Shown piece by piece: positions 1 to 10,130 of a stretch of DNA of 59,972 nucleotides. The DNA lies in assembly GCA_025617375.2 (NCBI GenBank), contig JAMYGW020000021.1, positions 1 through 59,972 on the forward strand, given 5' to 3'. The position numbers and the translations under genes were made by a program. The notes beneath the pieces were generated by a model, which saw nothing but the letters and a program-made list of their open reading frames with translations, did not search any database and was not told the origin of the DNA. The first letter of the stretch is position 1. Each line of letters opens with the position of its first letter. The stretch comes from Acarospora socialis. Its lineage: Eukaryota; Ascomycota; Lecanoromycetes; Acarosporales; Acarosporaceae.

Positions 1-432
1 GCCGTAAGCGCGCCATTTATTATACAGCTCGCCATTCTGCCGCTCTGTTAGCCGCCCCGCACCTAATAAAGTACTCATTTCTGCTGTCATATGCTGTGCC
101 TTACTGAAAAACCCGATGTCTGGCCATCTCATCTGACTCAACCGATGCCCGTCGCTCGAAACCACCACAACCCTCGGCGTCCCCGCCTTCAGCAATTTAC
201 TCATGATCAAATTTGTAAACAAGAACGGCCCACATGCATGGTCGCGAACTGGCTTTCAATCCCATCGCTCGTCTTCGCATAGGCGCACGCCATGATCCCC
301 GCGTTGTTGACCAGCACGTCAATGGCCGGCACTTCCGTCCAGCCGTTGACGGTGGCGGCGGCTTCGCGGACTGCGGAGAAGGACCCAAGGTCAAGCTGCA
401 GAGCCACGGACTTTAACGGGGGGTAGGACTTC
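1..432 (-). pseudogene. Short-chain dehydrogenase/reductase fragment, frameshifted and cut by the window edge
   Basis: SDR family NAD(P)-dependent oxidoreductase. On the minus strand the part from about 432 to 235 reads ...LQLDLGSFSAVREAA, then IDVLVNNAGIM (the NNAG motif of the classical Rossmann fold), then FATMHVG. In relatives this last stretch is FATNHxGPF, so the catalytic-tetrad Asn position appears to be Met here. Just after it, near 235, one base is missing. The continuation GPFLFTNLIMSKLL, then VVVVSSDGHRL (the active-site Ser region), lies in the next frame. The reading reaches KWRAYG at base 1, just before the expected YxxxK motif, which lies outside the window. The start codon and the coenzyme-binding GxxxGxG are not visible upstream. 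The frameshift and the lost Asn mark it as a pseudogene. Confidence 0.8.
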
Positions 433-1270
433 TTGATGGTGTCTCCCCGTTGGAAAGAGCACTCTGCCTTTTGCGTATCGTTATTGTCCCTGACTATCTC
501 AATGACTGCGTCTGTTATAGCTCAATCTCATTGACCGTCACGTGTCGAAGAAGTGCTCGAAGATTATTCTCAAGATTACTGTTGTTCTTACTGTAATGTA
601 TTGTACTCATCAGACTCATAGTCTCGACCGCTATCATGCTATCCCAGTCATCATTTGTGGAACCGGTCTGGCGGTGGAGGCAGAGTCCTCATGGGCACGG
701 ATCCTGCCGTTCCACAGTAACGCGTTGCTCGTCACGGGTCCTCCTCCAGTCAAAACTAATTGGTGGTAACGTTTGCTGGCATAGCTCGTGTTGACTAGCC
801 AAGCGGAGAGCCGCCGCTGAATTCATGACCTATATCACGGCGGCACCGTCCGTCTGCTTTTCTCCGACCTTGCTACGTGTCGGCTTTCTCAACTTCGGCC
901 GTGTCACTAGGTGTTTAAATATTGCCGTGACCTTTGCTAGCGTGTATTACTCGTCCAGCAGATTCCCGCTTCGCCTTGGTGCCTGTTTAGGCTTCTCCGC
1001 CTCGGTTTTGGCCGACGTGACGGCGAATATCAATAGCAATGGCATTACCGAGATCTACGGCAACTCTCTTTGGCGTGCCCGGTCTAAATACAACTTATGA
1101 CTATGTTGTGAGCGTTTGAAACGATGGATGTGGAAGCTGCATACTCAATTGGCTTACCTTATGGCATCAATAGTAGGCACATCTACGGCAGCTCCATCCG
1201 CGCAATCCACCGATCAGCCGAGCCCTGCCAGATTTACACAGGGGGTGTCGCTGGAAAAGGTCACCCACAA
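433..1270. other. Unassigned interval
   Basis: Short open frames occur on the plus strand (542-769 and 825-1100) but show no family motif, no convincing introns and no homology I recognise. I see no repeat shared with the rest of the window. Confidence 0.4.
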
Positions 1271-1278
1271 GACCGGAG

Positions 1279-1744
1279 TTGAAAAACGTCGTACTCGATG
1301 TATCAGGAGGATGCAACGGAAACGAGTCCTATAGTGAGCATGTGGTGCCATTGGTGCACGGCTGGGTAAGGTATGTCTCCTCCGCTCGTGTTTATCCACT
1401 AACTTCTACTGAAGTGAACCCGAACCTCGTCCTCATGCAAGACAACGCCCCCGCCCATGCTGCTGCCTCGACGCTCGAGGATTTGTCGGGGAACAGAGGG
1501 GTGGATTAGATCGACTGGCCAGCATACTCGCCCGACCTCAACGCCATCGAGACCTTGTGGTGCATAATGAAGGACTATGTGCAATTGCACTTTGGTGAGA
1601 AGCTCTCCTACGATAAATTGAGGGCAGCATGCAAGGAGGCATGGGAAGTCAATTGGGACCGACACTCTAAGAGATCTAATTGCATCAATGCCAGCCCGAT
1701 GCCAGGCTGTCATTGACGCTGATGGCTTACATACAAAATACTAA
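1279..1744 (+). pseudogene. Tc1/mariner-type transposase relic, C-terminal half
   Basis: DDE transposase fragment. The frame opens around 1279 and reaches LVLMQDNAPAHAAAS (second catalytic Asp). An in-frame TAG at 1507-1509 follows, then IDWPAYSPDLNAIETLW, the hallmark segment holding the third catalytic acidic residue. Near 1650 the frame changes. The C-terminus then runs through LRDLIASMPARCQAVI and ends at TAA 1742-1744. The N-terminal DNA-binding half and the first Asp are not recognisable. At least one stop and one frameshift make it non-functional. No terminal inverted repeats were found. Confidence 0.8.
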
Positions 1745-1972
1745 GGATTTAGGGATCTACAGGTGTTAGGAGGCAGTGTTTTAAGCGCTGTCTGCAAGAG
1801 GAGGCCACTAATCAAACAGTATATCTGTTTGTTTGGAGGCTTCAACTTTAAATAGGCATTCTTACACGGAGTATCTAGACATTTAGAACTGATAAACACA
1901 GCGACGCCAAGACCTTCCCGTAGGTGCATGCATGATGCATGCATTAGTGGGCTACTAACAATACTTATGATT

Positions 1973-2285
1973 AAAACGTTGTATGCAGTCGCATGGACCA
2001 GCGAAGTCTTTCACCCTTTTGCAAACTGGGCACTGGAACGACTGGAGGATGGAGATATCTTTGTTTTCTTTGATGAAACCTATGTAGAAATAGGTCAATC
2101 TTGTGAGAAACTTAGAGTTGCTCACATCTGTGGCGAAAATACCAACAAAGTGGCCGCCTGAGCAGCAAATGGGACATACTTTCATGTTTTGGGCTGCTAT
2201 GGCAGCAGGCCATAATGTCAAAGTGCAATACTTCGAGCAGAGAGTTAAGTCCCTAGTAGGATCTATTCCGTTCAATACTGTATAG
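1973..2285 (+). pseudogene. Second Tc1/mariner-type transposase relic (first catalytic Asp region)
   Basis: This frame contains WALERLEDGDIFVFFDETYVEIG, which corresponds to the first catalytic Asp region (xxDExxxEIG) of Tc1-like transposases. A shift to another frame follows and gives TNKWPPEQQMGHTFMFWAAM, matching the usual W..p....sFMFWG segment. It stops at TAG 2283-2285. The following TIR-side region is not recognisable. It differs in sequence from the 1279-1744 relic, so it is probably another subfamily rather than the missing half of that copy. Confidence 0.65.
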
Positions 2286-2294
2286 GAATTTGTA
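2216..2294 (+). repeat. Short dispersed repeat R5, copy 1
   Basis: The stretch starting tgtcaaagtgcaatacttcg and ending at the tactgtatag...atttgta segment recurs at 44662-44723. There about 17 bases are missing from the middle. This copy overlaps the end of the transposase relic, so the repeat is probably a transposon fragment. Confidence 0.7.
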
Positions 2295-2540
2295 AGTCTT
2301 ACCTTACTCAATCCAGAGTGAAAGATAAAAGGAGAGTCTTAGGGCTTGTCTGAAATGAGCCGCTGCATCGCTGCATGAATGGCCCAATCAATTGGCGATG
2401 CGATCATGAAAGCCATAGTGAGTAGTGAACCTCTACTGTACTCTGCACAGATAGTCCTGGAGAGTTCCTCAGTAGAGATCACTGGGGCTCAATGCCATGT
2501 TGTATTTAGTATGTGAGTTGATCAAAGTCAAGTGTGATGG

Positions 2541-2942
2541 TGACCGAGGCTGCCTGGCGCTGCCATACACCGTAACTTGAAGTAGACTAGCGCATTCTGC
2601 ATATAAAAATATAGGAAAACACGCCAAATGAGTGTGGAAACAAAGGAAACCCTAGAGGGTTCATTCCATGGAATAGGGACCTGCTTCCCAATGCCTGCTA
2701 ATCTCTTCTATTTGTGACTGTAAGCTAACGTCTTCCTTGGGCTGTCGCCCTTGGAGATAAACGTCGCTGCAAACAACTAATATCCATAGTCATCCCATCC
2801 CTTTATGCTTTCCTCCAAATGTCGTGTCGCCCGATGCTCGTGTATAGAGGATGAGCCGTAGAGAGGAGGATGTTAAGAGGATCTTATGTGACTGTGTATG
2901 TGGCAAAGGATGGGTCTTCAAGTAGAAAGATATGACTGCTAT
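2541..2942 (-). repeat. Dispersed repeat R1, copy A
   Basis: Reverse-complement relative of the sequences at 13716-14458 and 43586-44013. Shared blocks include gtgaccgaggctgcc, tagactagcgcattctgc, ggaatagggacc, gtcgcccgatgctcg and ggatcttatgtgactg. Strand is given relative to the (AATC)n-tailed end of copies C and D, which this copy lacks. It has no coding potential. Confidence 0.8.
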
Positions 2943-4325
2943 TTTCGCAAATTGAATACTTATGCTCCTGCTATTTCCCCAGACATCAACCTAGTATTGC
3001 AGGATTGCTAGCGCACCTTGCACTAGAAAGTACGTTTGCTGTGAAAACCATACCAGAGTCATTGAATCTGTTCACCTGGTCACTATTGATCTCATACTCA
3101 GTCAAACATCAAATGCGTCTGTATCCATAGGGTAGCTAAGAGCTTTTTGGCAGTGAGAATTGTTACCGCATAAACAAAAGTGCATATGGGCTCAACAGAG
3201 TAATGCACTGTTTGCGTCCCATCTTTGTCTGTTGAGGCACTGGACTAACCACTAAGGCAAAAGGCCCGCCCGACCGCAAGGTCGAGTTCTTAGTGAATAT
3301 AAGAGCGAATGTGGAGGCCGTGCACGCGCGACCGTAACATTGTTCTAAGTCTTGATAGGCCTTTGAGGTGGGACTGTATTGTCATCATAATGTATCATCG
3401 GTGCAACAGGAAAGCTGTCACCACAATGTCCAAGCCAAAGAACATCCCAGCTGAGACTATAAGGCATCTCGTCTGCTCCCTTGGCCTCTGCATCATCAAC
3501 AGTATGAGTAAGTTCTTGAACAGCTTTTTGAACTAGTGGCACTGCTACATGTCTACGTATGTCCCAATCAGCATTGTCTTCAATGATCAATTGGAGATGT
3601 CCTTGATGGGACGACGAGTTAGATAGCACGCGATAGGCCTAGTTGGCAGGATTCAACTGTTGATGTTGACGTGAAACATGCTGATATGTTGTTGACGATA
3701 GGTCCTCGCCGATAACTGAAAATCAAACTTCGGTATAACTAATGCCTAAGTGAATAGGTAAGCGAAGGCCTAAGGTTTAACCCATGGTATAACTGTAACA
3801 CTTGCCAAGATTAAACAGATTCAGCTAAAGCCTTCACATTGACGTCCTCCTCTGACATTGCAGAAGTAGTCTCATGGTTGGTGAGTTTGGATGTGCTATC
3901 CACAGACATATGAGCCAAGTACTGGTCCCTGTTGTGTGGCAAGGGGAGCAAACTCACAGTCTGTCCATTGACTTTCCTTATTGTCTAAATGATATTGAGA
4001 TCAGCAATTGACGAAAATTAATGGCTGAACAGTGAATTCAAGAGGGGATCCTGAGTTGTATCAGAAGGTAAAAGGTGGGCTTCACTCATGTGTAATGTTT
4101 GAATGTCATAGCTATTTGCATTCGAGATTCTTCATAGGAAGTTCATGGGGTTAGGGTAACTCAAGTCCTAGTTGAGAGCGGCCAACACGTAACATTGAGC
4201 GCTGAGTATGTCCGATTCAGTGAAATCATCGGCGGCAACAACGTCTCAGGTAAGAGGTGGAAATGAGTGTGGACTTCGGTCAAAAAGCGAGGCCAACATC
4301 TGGCTTGGATATGGCACATCCGTCC
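2943..4325. other. Unassigned interval
   Basis: No gene recognised. A minus-strand open frame at 3345-3629 (94 codons) shows no known motif. The surrounding sequence is ordinary in composition and shows no repeat that I could match elsewhere in the window. Confidence 0.4.
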
Positions 4326-4329
4326 AGCC

Positions 4330-4730
4330 TATAGTGTCCCTCTCATTTCCGGCGAGCGTCGTCGTGTTCCTTGAGTTTGTAGTACCGTGTAAAGGAGGCC
4401 ATCGCAAACCTACCTAATCTAGATAGTCTGTTAGTAATAATTCATAGAGGATAAACCACACGCATCTGCATGCCACAGCCAGTGACCATCCTCAACAGCT
4501 TCATCCACTGGCGGGCACACTTCCCTCCTCACTCCAACACCCAGTCCGAAGTATGCTGTCCACTTCCCTCTCACTGGACCAGGCAACACAATGCGCGTCG
4601 GCAACAGCAACAGGGAACTCGAGTAGGCCTGTAACAGGCGTTGCGACAGTGAGGGGGTGGCAGCGAGTGTGGGCCATGGTGAAAGGGAGGAACAACACCG
4701 AAAATGTGAGTACTAGACGCGGTCACCCTG
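4330..4730 (+). repeat. Dispersed repeat R2, copy 1
   Basis: Diverged direct copy of 14520-15055. Shared blocks include ttaatctaga-type sequence, gaagtatgctgtccactt, taggcctgtaacaggc (taggcctgtgacaggc in copy 2), gcagcaagtgtggg-type sequence, caacaccgaaaatgtg and agtactagac. Copy 2 carries an extra segment of about 100 bases in the middle. It has no coding potential. It could be the non-coding end of a retroelement, but no terminal structure was found. Confidence 0.7.
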
Positions 4731-5010
4731 GGCGCTGTGGTTCAAGGTTACACGGAGGTGGGATGTGTCTCGAGTGAGGACTCTCAACCCCCACCCCTTG
4801 GTAGAGTGTGTCAACATGAGACTGCCAGCCTCAAGGTGGCCCTGAGTTTCGCGAGGACAGAAAGCAGACATCTTTCTTACTGCCTGATTCCGTATATCCT
4901 GTTTATAAGGCGCCGATTTACCTTCCTCACTTGCCCCCCATCCTCCCCCTCCCCATCAATGTAGATGCTTGACTGCCTACAGTAGCACCTATACTCATTG
5001 TGCCAGTTCA

Positions 5011-6314
5011 CTAAGCGGGATCAGGAGATCCAGGTAGGTGTGTGGGTACCTTGCCAAGTGGACAACGCCTGCAAGTATAGAACACGCTCTGCATCCCACA
5101 TATACACTTCTGTTGATGATCCTCCTCCTGGCTCATAGGCACCTGCACGGGCCCATGCTCCTCTGAAGCCTTCTCAGGCTGAACTAATACGGCGGCAAGC
5201 ACCCGGCACTCAAATTTTCTCGGCCGCAGCTTGTTATTCACTGGGGGATAGTATTTGACGTTACCCGAAGCGCGTACTTCCTCATAATTGGCAATAAAGG
5301 ACCTATATTTGTCCATTGCCTCCTCGCAAGCAACTGGAACAGCCCTGGCACTCTGGAAGACATCGTCGCGCCAACCAGTCGTGTCTCCATCGTCCACTTC
5401 GTAGAAGTTGTACTGGCCGTTGCTGAATTTGTGATCGTAGACGTGGCCCTGTATTAGGGTAAGGCCCAATCAATGAGATAGACTGTCTTAACCCCGGACA
5501 AGTGACGGCAGATAGTCACTGCAAGAGGTTTGAGGAGAGGATATCTCGAAGGGCTTTCAGAATTGAGGAGCCATGCATCAGTTGGAATGTCGGCAAAGTT
5601 GAAGGCCACCTGCTCCAGGGCCTTTAGCTGAGGATACACCTGATCTAGGGCCCCCAATTGAGGCAAAAACCTATCCGGGAGCTTTAGGTCAGGAAGCTCC
5701 CGGTCGGCGGCTACCAACTGAGGGTAGATCGAAGGAAGCCCTGGGAGGTCGGTCGTGTAATTCCAAGGCAGGCTGCTGATTTGAAGACACAAGAGATCAC
5801 TTGCTGGGTTTAAGTATAGTTTTGACCATAATCTTCTATACTCTGCCAATCCCTTTTCTGCAGGTGCCATGATCACTTTATCTCCCCAAGGTTGGGTCTC
5901 TTGTCTTTTTTCCAACGTATAGCGTAGGTGTGAGAGGACGGGAATCTGAACCAGATCACGGAGTCGACATTCTCGTTGAGCGACTTGCAGAGCCTCACTA
6001 CAGGCCTCGCCAACACGCTTTCCATATCCATGATTCAATTCTCGTGGTTGCTTGTCCCGAGAGGAAGCTGTTTGGGGAAGCGTGCCGGGGACGAAAACGG
6101 GAGAGCATTCCCAGCCCTTGTCGCGGCCAAAGAGATCCATCCCGTCTGGCGGGGGGTTGGCAGAGAAATCGTAACGGTGTAGTCCCCACACAAGCTGCAG
6201 GCAATGCATCTCGTGTTCATCATTCATCGCAATCTCCCAAATCTTGTCGCATATCTCAAGTGGGAACTCCGAAAAGATCCCAAAGCATCTAGGCGCCTCT
6301 GACGAGGACACCAT
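5011..6314 (-). CDS. 2EXR-domain (F-box-like) fungal protein, one frame change
   Basis: Fungal protein with an N-terminal 2EXR box; its molecular role is unknown. The minus-strand frame starts at ATG 6312-6314. Near residue 12 it reads FGIFSEFPLEICDKIWEIA, the F..fP.EI.dkIW..A signature of 2EXR proteins. The first frame runs 286 codons to VYLIDWALP and a stop at about 5454. The continuation VYDHKFSNGQYNFYEV lies in another frame and runs to a stop at 5011, ending in a Cys-containing tail (KCICGMQ...CRRCPLG). The whole would be about 430 residues. The switch at 5450-5475 is either a one-base lesion or a very short intron ending in taatacag. I favour a lesion, because an intron would remove the conserved VYLID. 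A leucine/proline-rich repeat (LPDLKLPDRFLPQLGALDQ) lies at about residues 205-235. A MITE lies 100 bp upstream of the ATG. Confidence 0.75.
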
Positions 6315-6414
6315 CTTGAGAATGTGCTAGGTGCTCCTCAGAGGGAGAAGAAGGTTGGTTATGTTTGTGTGTGTTGATGTGATGCGCGTGTGTAGAAGGG
6401 AAGTTGAACTGACA

Positions 6415-6586
6415 TAACGTCTGCCACGGGGTTCTGCTTAGCGCTGCAACTAATAGCGATTTGTCAGGTTGTATTGGTCAGAACTTGTATAATTACAAGA
6501 AGCATCACTGTATATAACAAAGGACAAAATCGTACCTATTAGTCCTGACGCTAAGCGGAAAGACGGTGCCTGTCAGAACCCCGTTA
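6415..6586. mobile_element. MITE (family M2) with imperfect terminal inverted repeats
   Basis: Left end taacgtctgccacggggttc, with cttagcgctgcaac further in. Right end, read in reverse complement: taacggggttctgacaggc followed by cttagcg. The outer TA is probably the target duplication of a Tc1/mariner-type element. Each arm lacks a different short segment of the full arm seen at 55030-55098. The core (attggtcagaacttgtat, actgtatataacaaag) matches 54930-54990. It has no coding potential and sits 100 bp upstream of the 2EXR start codon. Confidence 0.8.
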
Positions 6587-6757
6587 CGCGCCGAGTTTTA
6601 GGTGCCATTTAACCCATAATGTAGTCTGCGTCTCAGACTCGCAACCAAGTTCCAACATTATAAATTAACAACCATATGAGTCTGTAGCTTCAGAATTTAG
6701 GTAAAGATATTGTCCTCAGAAATTTTTGTAACTTAATTGCATTGTACCATAACGTTA

Positions 6758-7986
6758 CAGTACTAAGTCAAAAGTCTTCGCGAGTGGGGTTACCCCACCT
6801 CAACCCACATTATTATAACATGTATAATCACCCCTCCGCCTCAATAACTGCATTTACCCTCGATTTCAAGCTCCCTATTAACGTAGTTAATAACTCCTCG
6901 CTAAGCCTTAGCCAGGGTCCCTCCAAGGCCTCAAACAGAGCCTCCCGGACCTTCTCGTCGTCGACACGTACTAGCTCGATGTCGGGACGGACTTCGTAGA
7001 CCATTTTCTTTAGGTGGAACCAGAGGTGTTCAATAGGGTTTAGGTCCGGGCTGTAGGGGGGCCATTCCATAAGAGGAATGCCATGCTCTTCAAGCCACAG
7101 CTTTGCGGGGCCAGCGTTATGGATGGGGGCGTTGTCGTGCATGAAAATCAGGCCGGGAGTCCAGATTCCAAGCAGATTATCCTTCAAAATCTTGACATAG
7201 GACCTCGCCGAGTACCCATTCTTCTTAGCCAATGGATCCCTTTCCATTTTGTTCAATTCCGACCTTCCACCCCCCCCCCCCCCAGAAAGCCCCCAACACC
7301 ATCACAGACACGTCCTTTCCCTTAGGAACGGCCTGGATATTCTCCCTCTTCCACTTATCCACTGGGGTGCGGAACACCCACTTCCTACTCTTGCCCGTGC
7401 CCCGCTCCACAGAACACTCATCCGTCCAGATCACATTTGTCTAGTCGTCGTCGGTCCAATCCTTCCGTTCTTTCGCCCAGGCAAGCCTCTTAGCCACATC
7501 CTCCTCTCGTAGAAGTGGCCGCTTCTTTGCGATCCAATTGGTGAGTCCATACTCCTTGAGTATTCGATATAGCGTCGACTTCGAACAATTGACCCCCGTT
7601 GTCTGGATGAGGTCCCGATAGGTGATCTCGGGCTTGGCCCGGGCCGTGCGTATGATATGTCGTTGTTCACGAATAGAACAAGACTTTGGACGGCCACTTC
7701 GAGGCTTGCTGACGCCGTGGTTGAGGAGGGGTGCCTGTGAAATTGTTGATCGAATTGTCGATTCAGGCACCGAAAACTCCTTCCGAATTTCCGCGAAACT
7801 CGCACCCCCGGAACTGCGACCCACAAATTAGTCCACGCTCGTATGGGTTCAATTCCTTACGATGAAGGCAATTGCCCGATATGGGCGTCAACGGGGTTCG
7901 TGGCATGGTTGTGGATGGGTGGGTGAAGATCGCGTCGCGAAAGGGTAATTTCGGCTAATTCGCCTAAGACTTTTGACGTGGTACTG
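6758..7986 (-). mobile_element. Tc1/mariner element, near complete (about 1.23 kb)
   Basis: The ends carry imperfect inverted repeats: cagtactaagtcaaaagtct at 6758-6777 and, in reverse complement, cagtaccacgtcaaaagtct at 7967-7986. A TA dinucleotide directly precedes the left repeat; on the right the nearest TA is three bases out. The element holds one minus-strand transposase frame. Size and layout fit Tc1/mariner. It lies about 170 bp upstream of the F-box-like gene at 8152. Confidence 0.8.
6828..7862 (-). pseudogene. Tc1/mariner transposase with three lesions
   Basis: DDE transposase that would cut and paste its own element. From the N-terminus: KELNPYERGLICG (near 7860), then GGASFAEIRKEFSVPESTI, the helix-turn-helix region. 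Next come the linker SGRPKSCSIREQRHI and TYRDLIQTTG, VIWTDECS (first catalytic Asp), IFMHDNAPIH (second) and PPYSPDLNPIEHLW (third acidic site). Three lesions are seen. One is a frameshift near 7826. One is a TAG at 7441-7443 where relatives have Trp (TGG to TAG, i.e. CCA to CTA on the plus strand). The third is a frameshift inside a run of 14 C at 7270-7283. The remaining sequence is otherwise well preserved, so decay is recent, or the C-run lesion is a sequencing error. Confidence 0.88.
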
Positions 7987-8151
7987 CTCTACAGTACTGG
8001 GCGGTAAGTGTTGAGTCAGGAGTAAGCTAATTACTAATTATCAGTGCTAGACATGGTTTCCCCACTTAACAACTACTCACTTGACATGTCCTCTTCCATA
8101 CCCTCATCTTCATGATCTGGCATTCATCATCCAATGAAGACATAAGTCACC

Positions 8152-8933
8152 ATGAGTCTTCTGGGAAGACTGAATGATGACTGTCTTCTCATGTGTTTTT
8201 ATCAATTAGAAGGACTTGATGATGCTTACAATCTTGCTCTATCAAGTAAAGCCATCCATGAACTATATCGAAGCCACTCCAATCAGATAGATAAGACAAT
8301 CATTGTGAGTAAGCTGATCAGCTATTACACACAATTCTGAACTAAATTCAACAGATCTGCTCAGATCTATATGACTATGATGTTTCACTTCATCATTTCA
8401 TCGAAGCAAATCAAAGCAAATCGCAAATTTCAGACCCCATCGAAGCAGTGTCAAGATTTGAAAATTGCTGCAATTCCACGTGCGAGAACTTAACGGACGC
8501 ACTGGTGTCGTCGATTGTCACTCGATGGAAGCGGTTTCGACCTCCTCAACCCTCCATGTTCTCCAAGCTCCGAGGACTCATAACGGCGCACTTACCAGAG
8601 AGAACGAAGAGTGAGCTAAACAAGAGACATGAGTCGAACCTACGATTGTTCCGTGACAAGCTTCTGCGTTCAAGCTCTATTTCTGAGGCTCGGCTGTGCC
8701 ATAAGACGCAGACAGCTTACTGGCGAGCACTCGAAGCATTACAGCTGCACAACGCCATGTCGCCTGGTATCCCAGAACAGATGCCAGCAACTACGCTCCT
8801 GGAGGAAATCTGGGGAAAAGACAATACAGCGAAAATTGCCATGTTCAGAAGCTCTGAGTTCGTGAATGAACTTCGAAGTCTTCTATTGCCGCAAATTTCT
8901 GCCGAACCTTCAAATGCCCCGTCAATCAACTGA
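8152..8933 (+). CDS. F-box-like fungal protein, two exons
   Basis: Predicted 243-residue protein, exons 8152-8304 and 8355-8933. The ATG has a good context (agtcaccATG). The intron is 50 bp, begins GTGAGT and ends caacag. It falls in phase 0 and restores one continuous frame, which is why I join the two open frames. The N-terminus LLGRLNDDCLLMCFYQLEG followed by AYNLALSSKAIHELY resembles the F-box-like start of fungal proteins (L..L.dDcLl..f..L....d...L.l.sK..h.ly). These usually act as substrate receptors for SCF ubiquitin ligases; that role is inferred here. The rest is mainly helical with no other motif recognised. No stop or frameshift is needed, so it is probably functional. Confidence 0.7.
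8305..8354 (+). other. Intron of the F-box-like gene
   Basis: 5' splice site GTGAGT at 8305 and 3' splice site caacag ending at 8354, with ctgatc and ctgaac as possible branch sites. Splicing joins ...KTII to ICSDLYDYD without changing frame. Confidence 0.7.
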
Positions 8934-9593
8934 GACACCGAATTGGAGGCCTGAGCTCGCTGATGGAAGTCAGCAGGTATGTTGCAATCTGTGAACGTTA
9001 CTATTTACTGTTTACAAGTAATAAGGTCTCAATATTGCGAGCATGCCTCGGCAGATATGAGTGTGGGATGGTACTAGTACACAGGGTTATGGGAACAACA
9101 GTGCGACAGGCATTCCAGTGTTCCACACTTCTATGGAACATGCGTGAGCAGTGTGCCGGTGGACATAATGGTTATAGGTTGTTGGGGATAATCCATCCTG
9201 TTTTAGCCATCCTATCTATCGTTCACTCATATTGCAACCTTCTATTCCAGTAACTTAATATTGTGACGCTAACAAATTGCCCATTTCTTGATTGGCTTCG
9301 CGTCGACTGTCTCAGGGCGCGGAACTGGACAATTTCTTTGCTGTCTCCATGAACATTTTGGAGGATTGCAATCACGCGACTGCGTGGCTGATTTTGAGAT
9401 AGGTTTTCGTCCTCGCCAATAGTGCAAGTTCACCTCCAGCGTCTTAAGCTCTTACTGATATATTTGATAGGATCCCAGGTAATGATGTCTGCACCACTCA
9501 ACATGAACCCATGCACAGAAACACAATGAATGCCGTAGTTATGACTATGCGTAAACCACTGTTCAAAAAACCCTTCTGACCCCGTCCCCAGTC
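8934..9593. other. Unassigned interval
   Basis: Downstream region of the F-box-like gene. One open frame at 8963-9253 has no recognisable motif. No repeat is shared with the rest of the window. Confidence 0.4.
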
Positions 9594-10130
9594 ATGTGGC
9601 CATTTTTGGCACGTAAGCGCAGGGTCCTTGGTCCCCTGTGGGTTTGGAAGCCTTCAGAGAGCATGGAGCGCAGGAAAGCCTTCGGGGTAGTCGATGAGAA
9701 GCGAGCGGCAGAGAGACGACTCCACTCCGTGAGACAGGAGGGGTCAGCGGCTAAGTATGCGGCCGAATTCCAACGTATTGCAGCATTGACGGACTGGGAC
9801 GACGAGGCTCTCGCGTCACAATACTATTGGGGACTTCAGGAAGCTATCAAGGATGAGATAGCAAGGGGCAAGAGACCCTACGAGCTCCAGGATGTGATAG
9901 ACCTATCATTAGCATTGACAGTCGACAATGGGAACGATGAATGGAGCGTGCCGGACATCAGTTCGCACCCAGATGGGGAGGAAGCTCGCCCAGCGGTGGA
10001 AGAATGATCCAATTGACCTCGATACGATCGAGAAGCACCGTTATAACCCAGGACAAGGCAAACGAGCGGAGCCAGAATGCCAGACAGAGCGATTCAATAA
10101 GCCCCAACCAGCGGTGTCTGTAATTGAGGA
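9594..10130 (+). pseudogene. Ty3/Gypsy gag relic
   Basis: The frame contains SAAKYAAEFQRIAALTDWD, then ALASQYYWGLQEAIKDEIA, then PYELQDVIDLSLAL. This is the conserved capsid C-terminal region of fungal Gypsy gag. The frame stops near 10005. Another frame continues with PIDLDTIEKHRYNPGQGK, the usual linker before the nucleocapsid zinc knuckle. No zinc knuckle, protease or reverse transcriptase follows, so this is an isolated fragment. Confidence 0.8.

Noticed and set aside
3236-3295. tRNA-like or SINE-promoter-like stretch (accactaaggcaaaaggcc ... gcaaggtcgagttctt)
   Set aside because: No cloverleaf could be folded by eye, and the B-box-like part departs from the consensus. A second similar phrase (accactaagcaaaggga) near 20115 is too short to support a family.
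5440-5485. A 44-bp intron joining the two frames of the 2EXR gene
   Set aside because: It would have a weak donor (GTTAAG), leave no room for a branch site, and remove the conserved VYLID segment. A one-base lesion is simpler.
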